Source: Bremia lactucae (Eukaryota; Oomycota; Peronosporomycetes; Peronosporales; Peronosporaceae). Taken from it: 64,000 nt of DNA. The position numbers were made by a program, and so were the translations under genes. Position 1 is the first letter of the stretch. Each line of letters opens with the position of its first letter. The DNA is taken from assembly GCF_004359215.1 (NCBI RefSeq), contig NC_090619.1:4446159-4510158 (forward strand), in the 5' to 3' direction. A model generated the notes under the pieces. The model worked only from the letters and a program-made list of their open reading frames with translations, was not told the DNA's origin and did no database searches. Below are positions 23,111-33,850 of the stretch, piece by piece.

Positions 23111-24420
23111 AATTTGCAGGTCTTTTGACGAAAGTTGCTCCTCACACACAAACATTCCACTTATGTATCTTGTCGATTGTGGGGCGTCAAACATTTTTTT
23201 AATTCGACGCCAATCGCTAGAAGATCGCAGGTTCAAATTATTGAGCGCGATATTCCTATAACGAGGATGACAGTGCGCCTGGCAACAGGCGCAACGGTAA
23301 CAGTAAACAAACGTGTAGTTGGTATCCAATACACGTAAAATGGTAAAAAGTACGATGGTGATTTCACCGTACTAGATTTAGATGACGAATTTGATGTTAT
23401 CCTTGAATTACCATGGCTAAGAAAGTACGGGCCATGTATCAATTGGTAGCATCAAGCCGTGACGATGTCTGTCTCTTGTTCATCAGATTGCCAACTCATG
23501 AACGTCTTGGAGCGTCCACAAGCGTGTGGATGTCCTGCGAGTGAGTGCGATGGCCTCACTGTGGTTCGGGTCGTTAGCATGACTGCATAAGACCTCAGTG
23601 TGAATGCCATACACACTGTGCAGTTAGATCCCGACGACTGCGCACAAGCTCAGGCAGCGTTGAAGGTCCACCATTGTGACGTGGACATAGTTACTGACGG
23701 CAGTGCACAAGCACAGGTAGAGTCGAAGTTCGACCACATAAAAAAGTTGAGTGGTACGAAACAAGGATGCTTGCTTAAAAAGCAACATCACAGAAAGTTT
23801 GAAAAGCCTGTCTATAAGAAACAGAGCAAAAGTCCTAGATCGACTGGAAAGTCGATCGTAGAGGATCTCGCTGTGGTAGCGCAACCACAGCTCGAGGCAG
23901 TTGGGAGGATACTCACCAGATAAAACTCGAGGGAATAAGTCTTCAAGAATCTGTTGGAATGAATTTCATAAATCTGTGGGAATAAGGCAACAAAAATCCG
24001 CGGTGAATGTTTCCCGGGTATCTTCGGAAGTAAGTTCTAAAGAGGAATCTGAGACAATGAATGTCATAGTAAATAATTGATCAAGTGTAGCCGCTTATGC
24101 ACTTGACCTGATAGTGCCTCCGAAGTTAACTTAGAGGATAAGCTAACGCTACAAATAAATTAGTTCTTGCGTGATCTGTGTAGTGGCAAAGTCAACCAGA
24201 TATGCGTACTTGTCACAGATGACAACTACGTGGCCGATTTTCGGTCGGCAATATAGTATTTTTCGAGAACGAATTCGTTCTTAGCAGCTCATCGATGGAC
24301 GAAAGTGTCCTCGATGAGAAGACTCGGATTGATCGTTTTACGTCCCAATCCTGAAAGTCATTGAAGACAAACCCTTTATGCAAGGATTTAAAAGAATTCA
24401 AGGATGTCTTTCCTGAATCA
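23111..24420 (+). pseudogene. Protease and pre-RT linker of element A2
   Basis: The retropepsin motif near 23,163-23,190 reads YLVDCGASN, with Cys in place of the more common Ser/Thr after the catalytic Asp; the A4 copy keeps DSGAS. The domain end DDEFDVILELPWLRKYGPC is at ~23,380-23,435. The linker (23,460-24,420) holds a 107-codon open piece at 23,600-23,923 and the acidic/Ser-rich VLDEKTRIDRF-like region before RT. Stops separate the parts. Confidence 0.6.
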
Positions 24421-25840
24421 ATAACGTGCGCATTACCTAAGGACAAAGGCACTCGACACGAAATCAACCGAATCCCAGGTTCGAATACTGTGTCATGAAG
24501 CAATGACCATTGCCTCCTGAACAAGTAATAGCGATCGACAAATTCTTTGCCGAACGCTTAGCAGCGTGCCATGTGAGGGAGTCAACTTTTCGACATAGCT
24601 CTCCGTCCTTCTATGTGCGTAAAGCACCAGGAGGATGGCGGATTGTGCATCCATTCAATAAATCAAACGCTGCAACGGTACCGGCTCAAACGCCGATACC
24701 ACGAAAGACCTTATCGTTGTATGTAAAAGAGTACTATCTTTTCGTCAATGGATCTGATGGATGGATTCTACGGATCTTTATGCGTGAAAATGATATCCTG
24801 TTCACAGCAGTAAGCATCCCGAGCGGTATGCTGTGGGAGTGGCTAGTCATGCCACAGGGACTTAGTGACGCCCGTGCGACATTCAACCGATGTATGTGTA
24901 ACCAATCTGATTAGACCGGTGCGGGATTTCGCACCGAGTTAGTTTAATGATGTCCTCGTTCATAGGAGAGCCATGTCCGAAAGTTGTTACACTTATGCGT
25001 AAGCACAAGTTGTATACAAATCTCAAGAAGTGTATATTCGCTTCAAGCGACTTACCACTTGTTGAATGCGGATCCCGAAAAGATCAAGGCAATTACCGAC
25101 TGGCCTGTGCCAGTCGATGTCTAGGGACTTCGAAAGTTTCTCGGCTTAGCAGCGTACCTGCACAAGTACTCACGCAGTTATGCCGAAATGACAGTACATC
25201 TTTTTCCTTGTTGATGTCAAGGGACTTCGAAAGTTCCTCGGCTTAGCGGCGTACCTGCACAAGTACTCACGCAGTTATGCCGAAATGACAGTACATCTTT
25301 TTCCTTGTTTAGAAAATGGAAAGTGGTCATGGAAAGCTAATTGAAAACTTTTTTTGAGGGCATCAAGCAAAGATTGATGCAATCGCCAATCGTGGCGATT
25401 GCGGACCAAGACCGACCATTTCATGTGGTCTGTTACGCCAGCGATTGTGCGATCGGCTGTGCGTTAATGCGATACGACACCGACACTACAGAGCGCGTTG
25501 TATATTATTAATCGCCTCAGCTCCAGCCAGCTGAACGCAACTATCCACTGCATGACAAAGAACTTCTTGCCATGAAATATGCACTGGCTAAGTTCAGAGT
25601 CTATCTCTTGGGAAATAGACTGATAGACCGTTCATTGTATACACGAGCCATGCGTCTTTGCGCACGACCGTAAACAGTCCACACCTCTCGCAAGAATGGC
25701 GAGATGGTTGTCTTTTTTTGCGGAGTATAACTTCTCTGTGGAGTATAAGCCAGGACGACTTAACGTCGTCGCTGATGGCCTTTCGCGCTGGCCCGATTTT
25801 AAGCCGGCTGTGAAAGTCAACAGTGAGATTAAGGCCACGG
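24421..25840 (+). pseudogene. RT and RNase H of element A2
   Basis: The RT start (PPEQVIAIDKFFAERLAACH, HSSPSFYVRKAPGGWRIVHP) and the palm part (SIPSGMLWEWLVMPQGLSDA, FNRCM) are open in 24,510-24,914. The catalytic FDD region near 24,940 is frameshifted. RNase H pieces follow: DQDRPFHVVCYASDC near 25,400 and MARWLSFFAEYNFSVEYKPG at 25,696. A 97-base tandem duplication sits between RT and RNase H. The copy cannot code for an active polymerase. Confidence 0.75.
25116..25309 (+). repeat. 97-bp tandem duplication inside A2 pol
   Basis: 25,116-25,212 and 25,213-25,309 are near-identical copies (GGGACTTCGAAAGTT ... TTTTTCCTTGTT). 97 is not a multiple of 3, so it also shifts the frame. A4 has only one copy. 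Confidence 0.85.
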
Positions 25841-27595
25841 TTGCAACAATAAGTTTTCCACCGTCAATATTACTTAACGCCTTTAAGAGAGCTTATCAAG
25901 AAGATAAGGCTATTTAAGGGTTGATGGGACACCTCGAAAATCTATCACAACAATCTTTAGAAGGATTGTCGAAATTTTTTCAATCGTCAAGAGATCGATA
26001 TATAACACGCAATGGTTATTGTATCATACAGCCATTGCTGGCGATACACCTCGTGTCATCACCCCTGCCTATAATGCTTTGCGATTACGCAGCATGTATG
26101 AGTACCACAATGCACCAATAAGTGGCCATCGTGGGCAGGAGAAGACTTATCGTACCATATGTTGCGACTTCTACTGGCCACGCCAGTATGAGTTCGTCCG
26201 CAAGTACATACGTGCTAGCGAAGTTTGTCAACGGGTAAAGCCCAGGGCTTCATCTCGTGCTCCGTTATAACCTCTGCCTGTTCCGGCAGAGTGTTGGCAG
26301 TCCGTATCTATGGACATCGTCTTCGGATTCCCCGAAGAAACCCACAAGAATAATGGTATTCTCGTATTGATTGATCGTTTTGCAAGATGGCCATCTTGCT
26401 GCCGTCCCAGAGTCGATCACAGCCAAAGGCTGTGCTCGTGTCTGTATTGACTCGATATTTCGGTCCATGGATTATCCTGTGAACTGGCTTCAGATCGAGA
26501 CCCTAGATTCACGGTGAAATTTTAGCAAACAGTGTTCAAATCACTTGGAACACAGTTACAAATGTCAAGTTCTGATCATCCTGAACAGATGGTCAGACGA
26601 TGCGTGCAAATCGTATTCTCGAAGATATACTTTGCGGACATGTCCACGCTTTTAATAGTTGGAGCGAGTTCTTGCCGATGGTAGAATTTGCCAGCAACAA
26701 TTCAGTGCATGCTTCTGCAGAGCATACACCGTTTTTCGTGAATGGCTTATGCCACCCACGTATACCTAACCTGTTCAAGAGTAACTCTTATTAAGGGGAG
26801 GAATCACTCGAGCAAAAAACCTTCTAGCTCTTGCTCATCACGCATTGGCCCCAAGGTTAATGCGAAGGATACCAATGTTGATTTAATTAACATTGAAGTA
26901 GATAAACTCAGTCATAACATTAATGCTATTACTGACTTTGACAACGATGCTGAAAGACTCAGCATCGGAAACAATATTATTAATGATAATGATAATACTT
27001 TCAATAATCAAGAGATTATATCTCCGCAGTGCGAGCCGGTCGCACTGAAAAATAAATACAACCGAGTCAGCAGGTGATTTCCTGCTGGCCATAGAAGCAT
27101 GGTCCGCTTCGTTCAGGATTCCATCGCTGATGCGGTGGACTGATAGAAACGGAACTCTGACAAAAATGGAAGAGCAACCATACTTTCATTTAAAATTAAT
27201 GACCTAGTCCTACTGTGTCATTAATTTTAAATGAAAGTATGGTTGCTCTTCCATTTTTGTCAGAGTTCCGTTCTGCGGTAAATTTACCGAAGCAGGGAGT
27301 GACGAATACAGGCAGTAATAAATTACTGCCCAGGTTTATCGGCCCGTTTCGTGTATTACATCGCCAAGGCAATGCATACACGATCGAGCTGCCTCGTAGT
27401 ATACGTATGCATCCTACATTTTACGCTGGGCTTCTCCGTCCGTATTATCAGTACGAGGCTTCTTCCGATTCCGGATTACACCGGAATGGTCAAAAGCATC
27501 AGCCAGAGCCTGATGGTTCCGAGCCAAATTCTTACTGTCTCGGAACAGGGTCTGATTCTCTTGAACCAGACAATCCACTCTTTCCTCCAAGATAG
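25841..27595 (+). pseudogene. Integrase of element A2
   Basis: The zinc-binding part (MYEYHNAPISGHRGQEKTYR, DFYWPRQYEFVRKYI, EVCQRVKP) is at ~26,098-26,250, with the HHCC pattern. The core begins SMDIVFGFPEETHKNNGILV, and FASNNSVHASAEHTPFFVNG is near 26,690-26,750. The C-terminal part reads LPKQGVTNTGSNKLLPRFIG and HPTFYAGLLRPYYQYE at 27,287-27,460. It overlaps the antisense ORF from 27,414 on. An inverted 55-bp duplication at 27,148-27,272 breaks the frame. Confidence 0.75.
27148..27272. repeat. Perfect 55-bp inverted repeat with 15-nt loop
   Basis: 27,148-27,202 and 27,218-27,272 are exact reverse complements. In A1 the same region (3,085-3,165) has only one arm followed by normal integrase sequence, so the right arm was copied in reverse in A2, probably by template switching. 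Confidence 0.9.
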
Positions 27596-29338
27596 AGATC
27601 TTCTGACGAGCTGTCAACACCTCGTTTTGAAAGAAATGATGTGTCCTATCGTTCGCCAGTTGATCAGTCGCAATTTGCGCACAAACTTTCAACTAGTTAC
27701 AAGAAACATTATCAACCGTCACCACTAACTCGCGCGACTGGATCGCTCTTGATCAAGATTCTCCCTAAATAATAAAGGGTATGTTTCAAATCACGATGTT
27801 GAATCGGGCTCGTCAAACGAGGTGAACCCGATCTTTCATCCCCGCCCACATCCATTGATGGATTCGAGTGGTGAGAAGCGCTTTCTTGTTGAAAGTTTCT
27901 TGAACCACCGTGAGGCAAAGGGGGTTCGGACAAGAAATCTCGTTCGTTGGTGAGGGTATCAACCCTCGCATGATAGGTGGGAACCTCGTTCCAAACAGAT
28001 GTTGGACGTTCCGGGTCTCGTCCTGCAGCACGACGAGACCCATCCTCCTCGGCAGAATGTCCATCAGAGAACGAGCACTGGAAGCGATCGTAAAAGGGTA
28101 GGAGCTCTCAATTCCTTGGCGTATCTCGTCAGAGATGAGAGTACGTTAATAGGGATCTTTGAGGGATTATGCTTCCTTAGGGGCGTGACCTACACCGTAA
28201 TAAACAGCACGGGCATGAGTCCCTCCACGAGAGACAAGGAATCCCTGCCTCTCTAGACAAATGGTGCAGCTTATAGCGTGCCCCGGCTACGGTCCGTTTC
28301 TCGAACCGTTCGCAAAAGCGTTCAGCTTGTCAAGCCAGATTTTACGGCCTTTGTTTTGTACATTATGTACAAAGGCTGTACAAGCTTGGAACAAATGTTT
28401 GAGATCCTTTGCCGTTTGCAAGTGTATCACCGATGCCGGTAAAAGGCATCGATGAAGAACTCCGTTTCATCCTCACAACGCTTGTAAAGCCAGGATGAGT
28501 CGAATAACGGAATATGATATTGATCGTTGGTCATACTAGACCATCGAATGAGGTTTCTCTTAGAGGGTAACCAAGGACTCTTTTCAGGAGCGAACCAAAA
28601 CGTATTGCGGTCCCTCTCGTGCTGGCTCATGTTAACGTTAACGTTAACTTGCTCCTGGGAGCGATTTCTAGGTTCACTCCATTTCTGGCAATACAAACTA
28701 GCACCACCAGCAGCACTCTTACCTTCGCTACCACGTAGTTCCTGGTGACGCATACTAACGTCACCAGAGTGGTCATCGCGCTCGGAGTCATCTGATGATG
28801 ACTGCCCACCAAAGAGGTCAAACGAATAAAACAACCTCGTCATCACCTCTTTGTTGGTCACGTTAGAACCCAAAGGTTTTACGAACTTGGCCCCGGGTGA
28901 TCTGGCGGCCTTCCTCTCTCTGTCGCCACTGAGTCGGGCGATGCATGTGACTTGGACCAGTTACCTAAAATAGGTGCAGCAGGTGACTTGTCCCCGTCAT
29001 CTGCAATGTCATCAACAGATGACTTACCGCAGTTACCTCGAATGGGAGTAGGGCGTGACATATCCCCCCGCAGTAGACGCATTAGCGTCTACTGAAAGTT
29101 TTGCCTTACTGACAGATACACCGATCCGCGCAGCTACCAGCTTTATGGCCTTGCGGCCCGCGCGCACAGACTTGTTTGTCGCCTCGCCATCTTGATTCTT
29201 GTCGAAATCAAGTATGCATATACAATCGGTATTTCGATTAAAACCAAAATGCAGATAAAACGGTATTTTGATAAAAATCAATACAATCGGTATTTTGATT
29301 AAAATTACAATGCAAATAAAATTGGTATTTTGGTTCAA
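27414..29338 (-). pseudogene. Antisense ORF of Gypsy element A2
   Basis: Close inverted copy of the A1 antisense gene. From 29,338 leftwards: an N-terminal piece (29,033-29,338), a Ser/Asp-rich piece (28,879-29,082), the 148-codon block identical to A1 (28,427-28,873) ending at the same TGA, then a broken middle and a 92-codon C-terminal helix (27,414-27,692; TARQKISILEERVDCLVQEN) with the basic end RNRKKPRTDNTDGEAQRKM. The helix has heptad-like spacing, and the tail looks like a nuclear localisation signal. It converges on and overlaps the integrase end by ~180 bases. Function unknown. I recognise no family. Confidence 0.65.
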
Positions 29339-29340
29339 AC
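29213..29340 (-). repeat. Iterated motif upstream of A2 antisense ORF
   Basis: On the minus strand, four diverged copies of AATCAAAATACCGATTGTAT, several with TGCAT, precede the antisense ORF; A1 has about three. The spacing is roughly 30-35 bases. Confidence 0.55.
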
Positions 29341-29363
29341 CAATAATGCTAATTACAGGAAAA

Positions 29364-29401
29364 GACTTGATAATCTTAACAACAGTTAAGATTATAAAGT
29401 C
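29364..29401. other. Stem-loop before the A2 polypurine tract
   Basis: GACTTGATAATCTTAAC pairs with GTTAAGATTATAAAGTC with one mismatch. Same position and core as the perfect stem in A1. Confidence 0.6.
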
Positions 29402-29433
29402 ATCTCCTACATCATTTACTTTGGTGACTGTTG

Positions 29434-29445
29434 GTAGAGGGGGGA
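29434..29445 (+). other. Polypurine tract of A2
   Basis: GTAGAGGGGGGA directly precedes TGTAACGGGG of the LTR. Confidence 0.75.
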
Positions 29446-29955
29446 TGTAACGGGGTGTCCCGTTACATAAGTATTATTTACTATAATAATAATAATAAAT
29501 ATTAGATCCTATCAAAGGAATTAAATAAAGAAGTGCAAAATTACTATCTTTATAAGTTTGACTTAAAAAGTTCCAATAATACCAAATTTGGTATTATTGA
29601 TGCAATAAGACATTAGCTCTATTGATTAGTTGTTTTAAGTCAAAACCAACCCCTCCAATCGTTTCGAGACAAAATTGTGAGGTGCGCAAGGAGGCGCCAT
29701 ACTTAGTTAGATATTAATATTATAAGTTCAGTAGTAGATAGAAAACCGTTACGTAGGAAACTAAATATATTAATACAGTTTTACTTTTATTTTATTCTAA
29801 TCCTGTAAATTACATTTAGAAGCTAAACACCCTTAGCTTCCTAGAAATCTCCTCTGTACTCTTGAGTATGTGAAGTTTCGAGACCCCCTTCCTTGACTGT
29901 AATTAATGTAAGGTTTACTAGTACCGATCAGTACTAGTGAAAAATGCCCAGTTAC
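29446..29955 (+). repeat. 3' LTR of A2 (type A)
   Basis: Starts TGTAACGGGGTGTCC and includes the palindrome AATACCAAATTTGGTATT. It is related to 338-921 in reverse. The right end near GCCCAGTTACG is approximate; the type D-like tail seen in A1 is absent. Confidence 0.7.
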
Positions 29956-29959
29956 GTCA

Positions 29960-30293
29960 CCCAACGAAGTAGAAGCCTTAGCTTAAGTGACGTCACAGGA
30001 GCGGTGATCCGACTCCATGTGCGCACTTGTGAACAAGAAAGTAGTTCTAAGACTGATTAATATTGAATCGTAGTAAATATTATTTTATCATACATGCCAT
30101 CCCTGAAGATATGCACTAAAATATAGGCGAGCGTATTGTTCTAAATACCTCGTATCTTGGATGACGCTAGGCGTTACCCCTTCCGATGTGAATGACCTAC
30201 GTGCATCACATACACAAGGGTGGGTCACAATGTGAACCACACCCAAGCGTTGAGTCTTATTACATCACTTAAGTAATTGACCATTCCCTTAAG
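29960..30293 (-). repeat. LTR type B, partial, minus strand
   Basis: The reverse complement shares GGAGCG, CCATGTGCGCA, GATGACGCTAGGCG and TAAGTAATTGACCAT with the other type B LTRs. The minus-strand start and the polypurine tract are deleted, so it joins the antisense ORF of B3 directly. Confidence 0.6.
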
Positions 30294-31801
30294 CGCATGC
30301 GCCACATTAAAACGCCACCGGCGCCTAGTGCCTCAGTGGAAACGCCGACAGCTACTGATGCTGCCGTCACGCTGTTAACTGGGTGAATTATCCATCCCAC
30401 TTTCTCACTTTCACAGTGAGGATGTAGATCCGTCGCTTTTTGTTGACTACAATGAGTCGACACCGCTGCCATCACCTTATAGTAGTGATGAGTACTGCGA
30501 GCTAATGAGGAAGGCCGATGGCGCTTCATTGCCCATCCAAACTTCACTTATTGCTCCTAACATGGAGACGACCAATGTTGTGAAGGTCAACTTGCCTTAC
30601 GTCAACAAATCAACTGTCTCGTCGTTTGCGCACTTGCAGTGACCATACATGAGAGCGCCACCCGAAAGGCGCAGCTGTTTCTCAGTTGGGTAAAAATACA
30701 GCACCTGTTGTTCAGAAAATCATTCACAGTGGGTATGGCGCTGAAGAGCCTGAGCGTAAAGCTCCACCGACGGCACTGGAACGTGTCCAGTCTGTGTTAC
30801 AAGGCAGTCGCATTGAACGCGACTGTGTGATTGGTGGCATACATCTAATGCCACCTTCATCCGAATGGCCGTATGCGGATTGAGCGAGTGCGTCGCTCCC
30901 AAAGCGCGCTACTTTAGATGCACATATATTTTATGGCATCTATAGTTTGTGGAAGGCTCAGGGGAAATCACTTGGTCGTGTTTCCCCGACCCCGGTCGTG
31001 TTGCATTCAAACAAATCGGCCGACCATACAAAGCGGAATTCCTGCGCCACATTCCGATGTGACGAAACAATAATCGCAGCGACTTAACTTCGCTCGCTTG
31101 CGTGAGGGAGAAATCATGGGTTGTACTCTACCCCGTATTTCTACTCATCGCACCGCTCCTGCGAGTCTTTTCAGAACTAGCGGAGCGACAGCTGGTGCTC
31201 CTTCACATAGGCAGATACCAGGCCCAGCACGTCGACGTGCAGCGCGTCTACTGTCTCCCAATAGTCAAAATGTTTGGGTATCCTCTCCACTGGACGAGAA
31301 TTCGATGCTTATGCTAAACGGAGCGGTGAGCAACCAACCTTCCAGCAAGTAAGCATTGGTTCCCAGCTGCAACCATCAGTGCAGGTGGCACCCAATAGGA
31401 GCGGCAATTATGCTTATCTATTCGCGGCAGCCTACCCCGCATCTGTTGAGTCGCAGGCGCTGAGCGCTGCTGAACGACGGATCGGGGATCTCGAAAGTGA
31501 AGTAGTTCGAATCTTCACGATGTTCGCCCGAAGGATCGTCAGGGTTACGAACGTTTAAAACTTCGGTAGGACCTTTTGGAAGAGCTAATGCTATGGGAAC
31601 TGCATTACGCGCGTGATATCTCTCGCTCTCCAAGCCCGTATCGTGGTCGGACGAGCCATTTGGCTGGAGGTTTTTCACTGTCCCTTCTTCCTTATCAGAT
31701 CGACGCTCGACTCACAATCGGCGTCATCATCGGTCTCCTTAGACGGATGGGGATATGTGACCTCATTTGGGTCTACATACCGCTATAGACGGCCTACGTA
31801 A
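30294..31801 (+). pseudogene. Antisense ORF of element B3
   Basis: The plus strand runs opposite to the integrase end of B3. In order: a Thr/Pro-rich start, SSDEYCELMRKADGASLP, NLPYVNKSTVSSFAH, a DAHIFYGIYSLWKAQGKSLG-like block, and a coiled-coil segment ALSAAERRIGDLESEVV (31,450-31,506). It ends in an SPSPYRGR stretch, DARLTIGVIIGLLRRMG and a terminal RRPT-like motif. Frameshifts divide it. The 142-codon piece at 33,784-34,212 shows the intact form of the C-terminal half. No known family recognised. Confidence 0.55.
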
Positions 31802-31839
31802 AATACGGGGTGCGTCTTCATATACGGGGGAAAGGTGAG
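31700..31839 (-). pseudogene. Integrase C-terminal end of B3
   Basis: The minus strand reads PPYMKTHPVFYVGRL near 31,790-31,835, the typical end of a Gypsy integrase, and then overlaps the antisense ORF. The rest of B3 is cut by the type C LTR at 31,840. Confidence 0.6.
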
Positions 31840-32114
31840 TGTAACGGGGTGTATCGTTACATGAAATTAACAATAAAAGATTGTTAATTAATATTATCCA
31901 AAAGGTAGATAATATTTGGAGGAAATTACTTTAAATAGTAATTTCCTGAATTCTTATCCATAAATAGGTATAGACCATTATGTCTATTTATTCCGCAGAC
32001 TAATCAGCTGTAGAAGTAATCAAAGAGAGTTACGAGATAAGATAGATAAGAATTCATTTACATGTTTAGTATTAGTTTATAGTTAAGACAACATTTACAA
32101 AGATAGATTAACAA
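31840..32114 (+). repeat. LTR type C, cut by assembly gap
   Basis: Starts TGTAACGGGG and is nearly identical over its 275 bases to 49,839-50,113. The rest is lost in the gap. Confidence 0.8.
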
Positions 32115-32214
32115 NNNNNNNNNNNNNNNNNNNNNNNNNNNNNNNNNNNNNNNNNNNNNNNNNNNNNNNNNNNNNNNNNNNNNNNNNNNNNNNNNNNNNN
32201 NNNNNNNNNNNNNN
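32115..32214. other. Assembly gap (100 N)
   Basis: Run of 100 N, a conventional placeholder length. It joins an LTR to RNase H sequence, so the true length is unknown. Confidence 0.99.
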
Positions 32215-33850
32215 TGAATTTAATTTCAAAGTTAAATGTAAGCCGGGTAAGTCGAATGTCTTGGCTGACGCTTTATCGCGCAGACCAGACTTCGAGGTAA
32301 GACACGAGGAGAGTGTGTCTAGTGCTAAAGGCAATTTCTGCCGTCAACGTTGCAGCCATGAAGCCATACCACGTGACGAGCACATAAGCCTCTTAAATAA
32401 AAGAGAGCTACAGTCAGGACGACCATTGTCGCCTGCTGTTATATCACTTTGGGGGACGAAAGGTTTCCCTTCCTTCGCACCTGAAAGTAAAGCTAAATCG
32501 CTTTAGCCAAATCGCTTTAGCTAAAGCATGACCTGTTATATCATCGGCTGTCACATTGTGATCCCTGGAGAATCTATGTGCCTCATGACACAGATCTCAA
32601 GCTGATAATCTTTCACGAACTCCATGATGCACCATCTAGTGGGCATCTGGGCCGTGAAAGGACATTCTTACGAGTGTCAGAGGAATTTTGGTGGCCACAC
32701 CTATATAGATGGGTGGCCAACTATATTCGCTCTTGTGAATAGTGTCAGCGCATTAAGCCTGCACCGTCTAGCAGTGTGCACTGAAGCCGCTATTGATTCC
32801 AACCAACTGTTGGAAGTCAGTAAGTCTGGACTTCATGTTTGGCATGCCGCCCGATCATAAGGGTCGGACGAGGCTCGTCGTCTTTGAAGACAGACTGAGC
32901 AAAATGGTACATTTACCCTATGTAACACATCGATCACAGACAAGGATACAGCTCTCTTGTTCCTGGATCATGTTTACCGACTACACGGGATGCCCGAGTC
33001 CATAGTATCGGACCGGGATCCACGTTTTACGTCTGGTTTTTGGCGACATGTGTTCGAGCTGCTAGGTAGCAAGCTCTACATGTCGACCGCAGATCATCCC
33101 CAGACCGATGGCCAAACAGAACGTGCCAATCGGGTCGTGGCGGATGTCTTACGCACTATAGCAACTCCCAAAGAGTGGAGCAAGCAATTGCCCTTTGTGG
33201 AGTTCGCTATAAATAAAAGTCCTGGCCAGTACGGGTGAGATACCGTTTTGTATAAACGGACTGCGCCATCCTCGGACGCCAGTCTAGTTGATGCGCAGAT
33301 CGAGTCTTAGTGGGGGAGGGCCCCTCACTATGCTCGGTGCGAAAGAGGGACATCGTGTCGTCAATATGACGATGACCCGCGAGGGTATCATCTCAACGAC
33401 AGAAACTTGCCCAAGTTACACTGCCAGTTTAGCAGTTGTCAATAAAACTACGTCTTATGACCGACCTCTCTGCGGTATCATAAGCGAGTTTAATGCTAAA
33501 AGCGTGAGCGAGGCTCAACGCTCTGTGGATGAGCGAATAGCCATCACACGAAAGTCCGTGGCGCGATGGCAAGCGCACAGGACAAGCAAACAAGATATGC
33601 GGACTAAAATGGTCGCAAAAATAATGAATGCTTTCGGTAGGATAGCAGCACTTAATAGTACTTTTTCACCCACGTACTACGAAGTAGTTGCCGCGATTCA
33701 TTGGGCTCTTTACGGTGGTGGAAGAGGTTTGAGACCTGATTATAGGCTCACCCTTTCCCGGTATATGAAGTCGAACCCGTATTTTACGTGGGTCGTCTAA
33801 ATCGGTTGGTAGACCCAAATGAGGTCACATACCCCATCCGTCTGAGGAGA
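32215..33850 (+). pseudogene. RNase H end and integrase of element B2
   Basis: FNFKVKCKPGKSNVLADALS and RRPDFE mark the end of RNase H. Zinc-binding remains lie at 32,570-32,790. The integrase core reads FMFGMPPDHKGRTRLVVFED, HGMPESIVSDRDPRFTSGFW, STADHPQTDGQTERANRVVA and FAINKS, with the second Asp and the final Glu of the DDE triad in place. TGA at 33,236 and a frameshift break it; the C-terminal part (33,288-33,850) ends HPYFTWVVx-like. It converges with the antisense ORF at 33,784. Confidence 0.75.
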
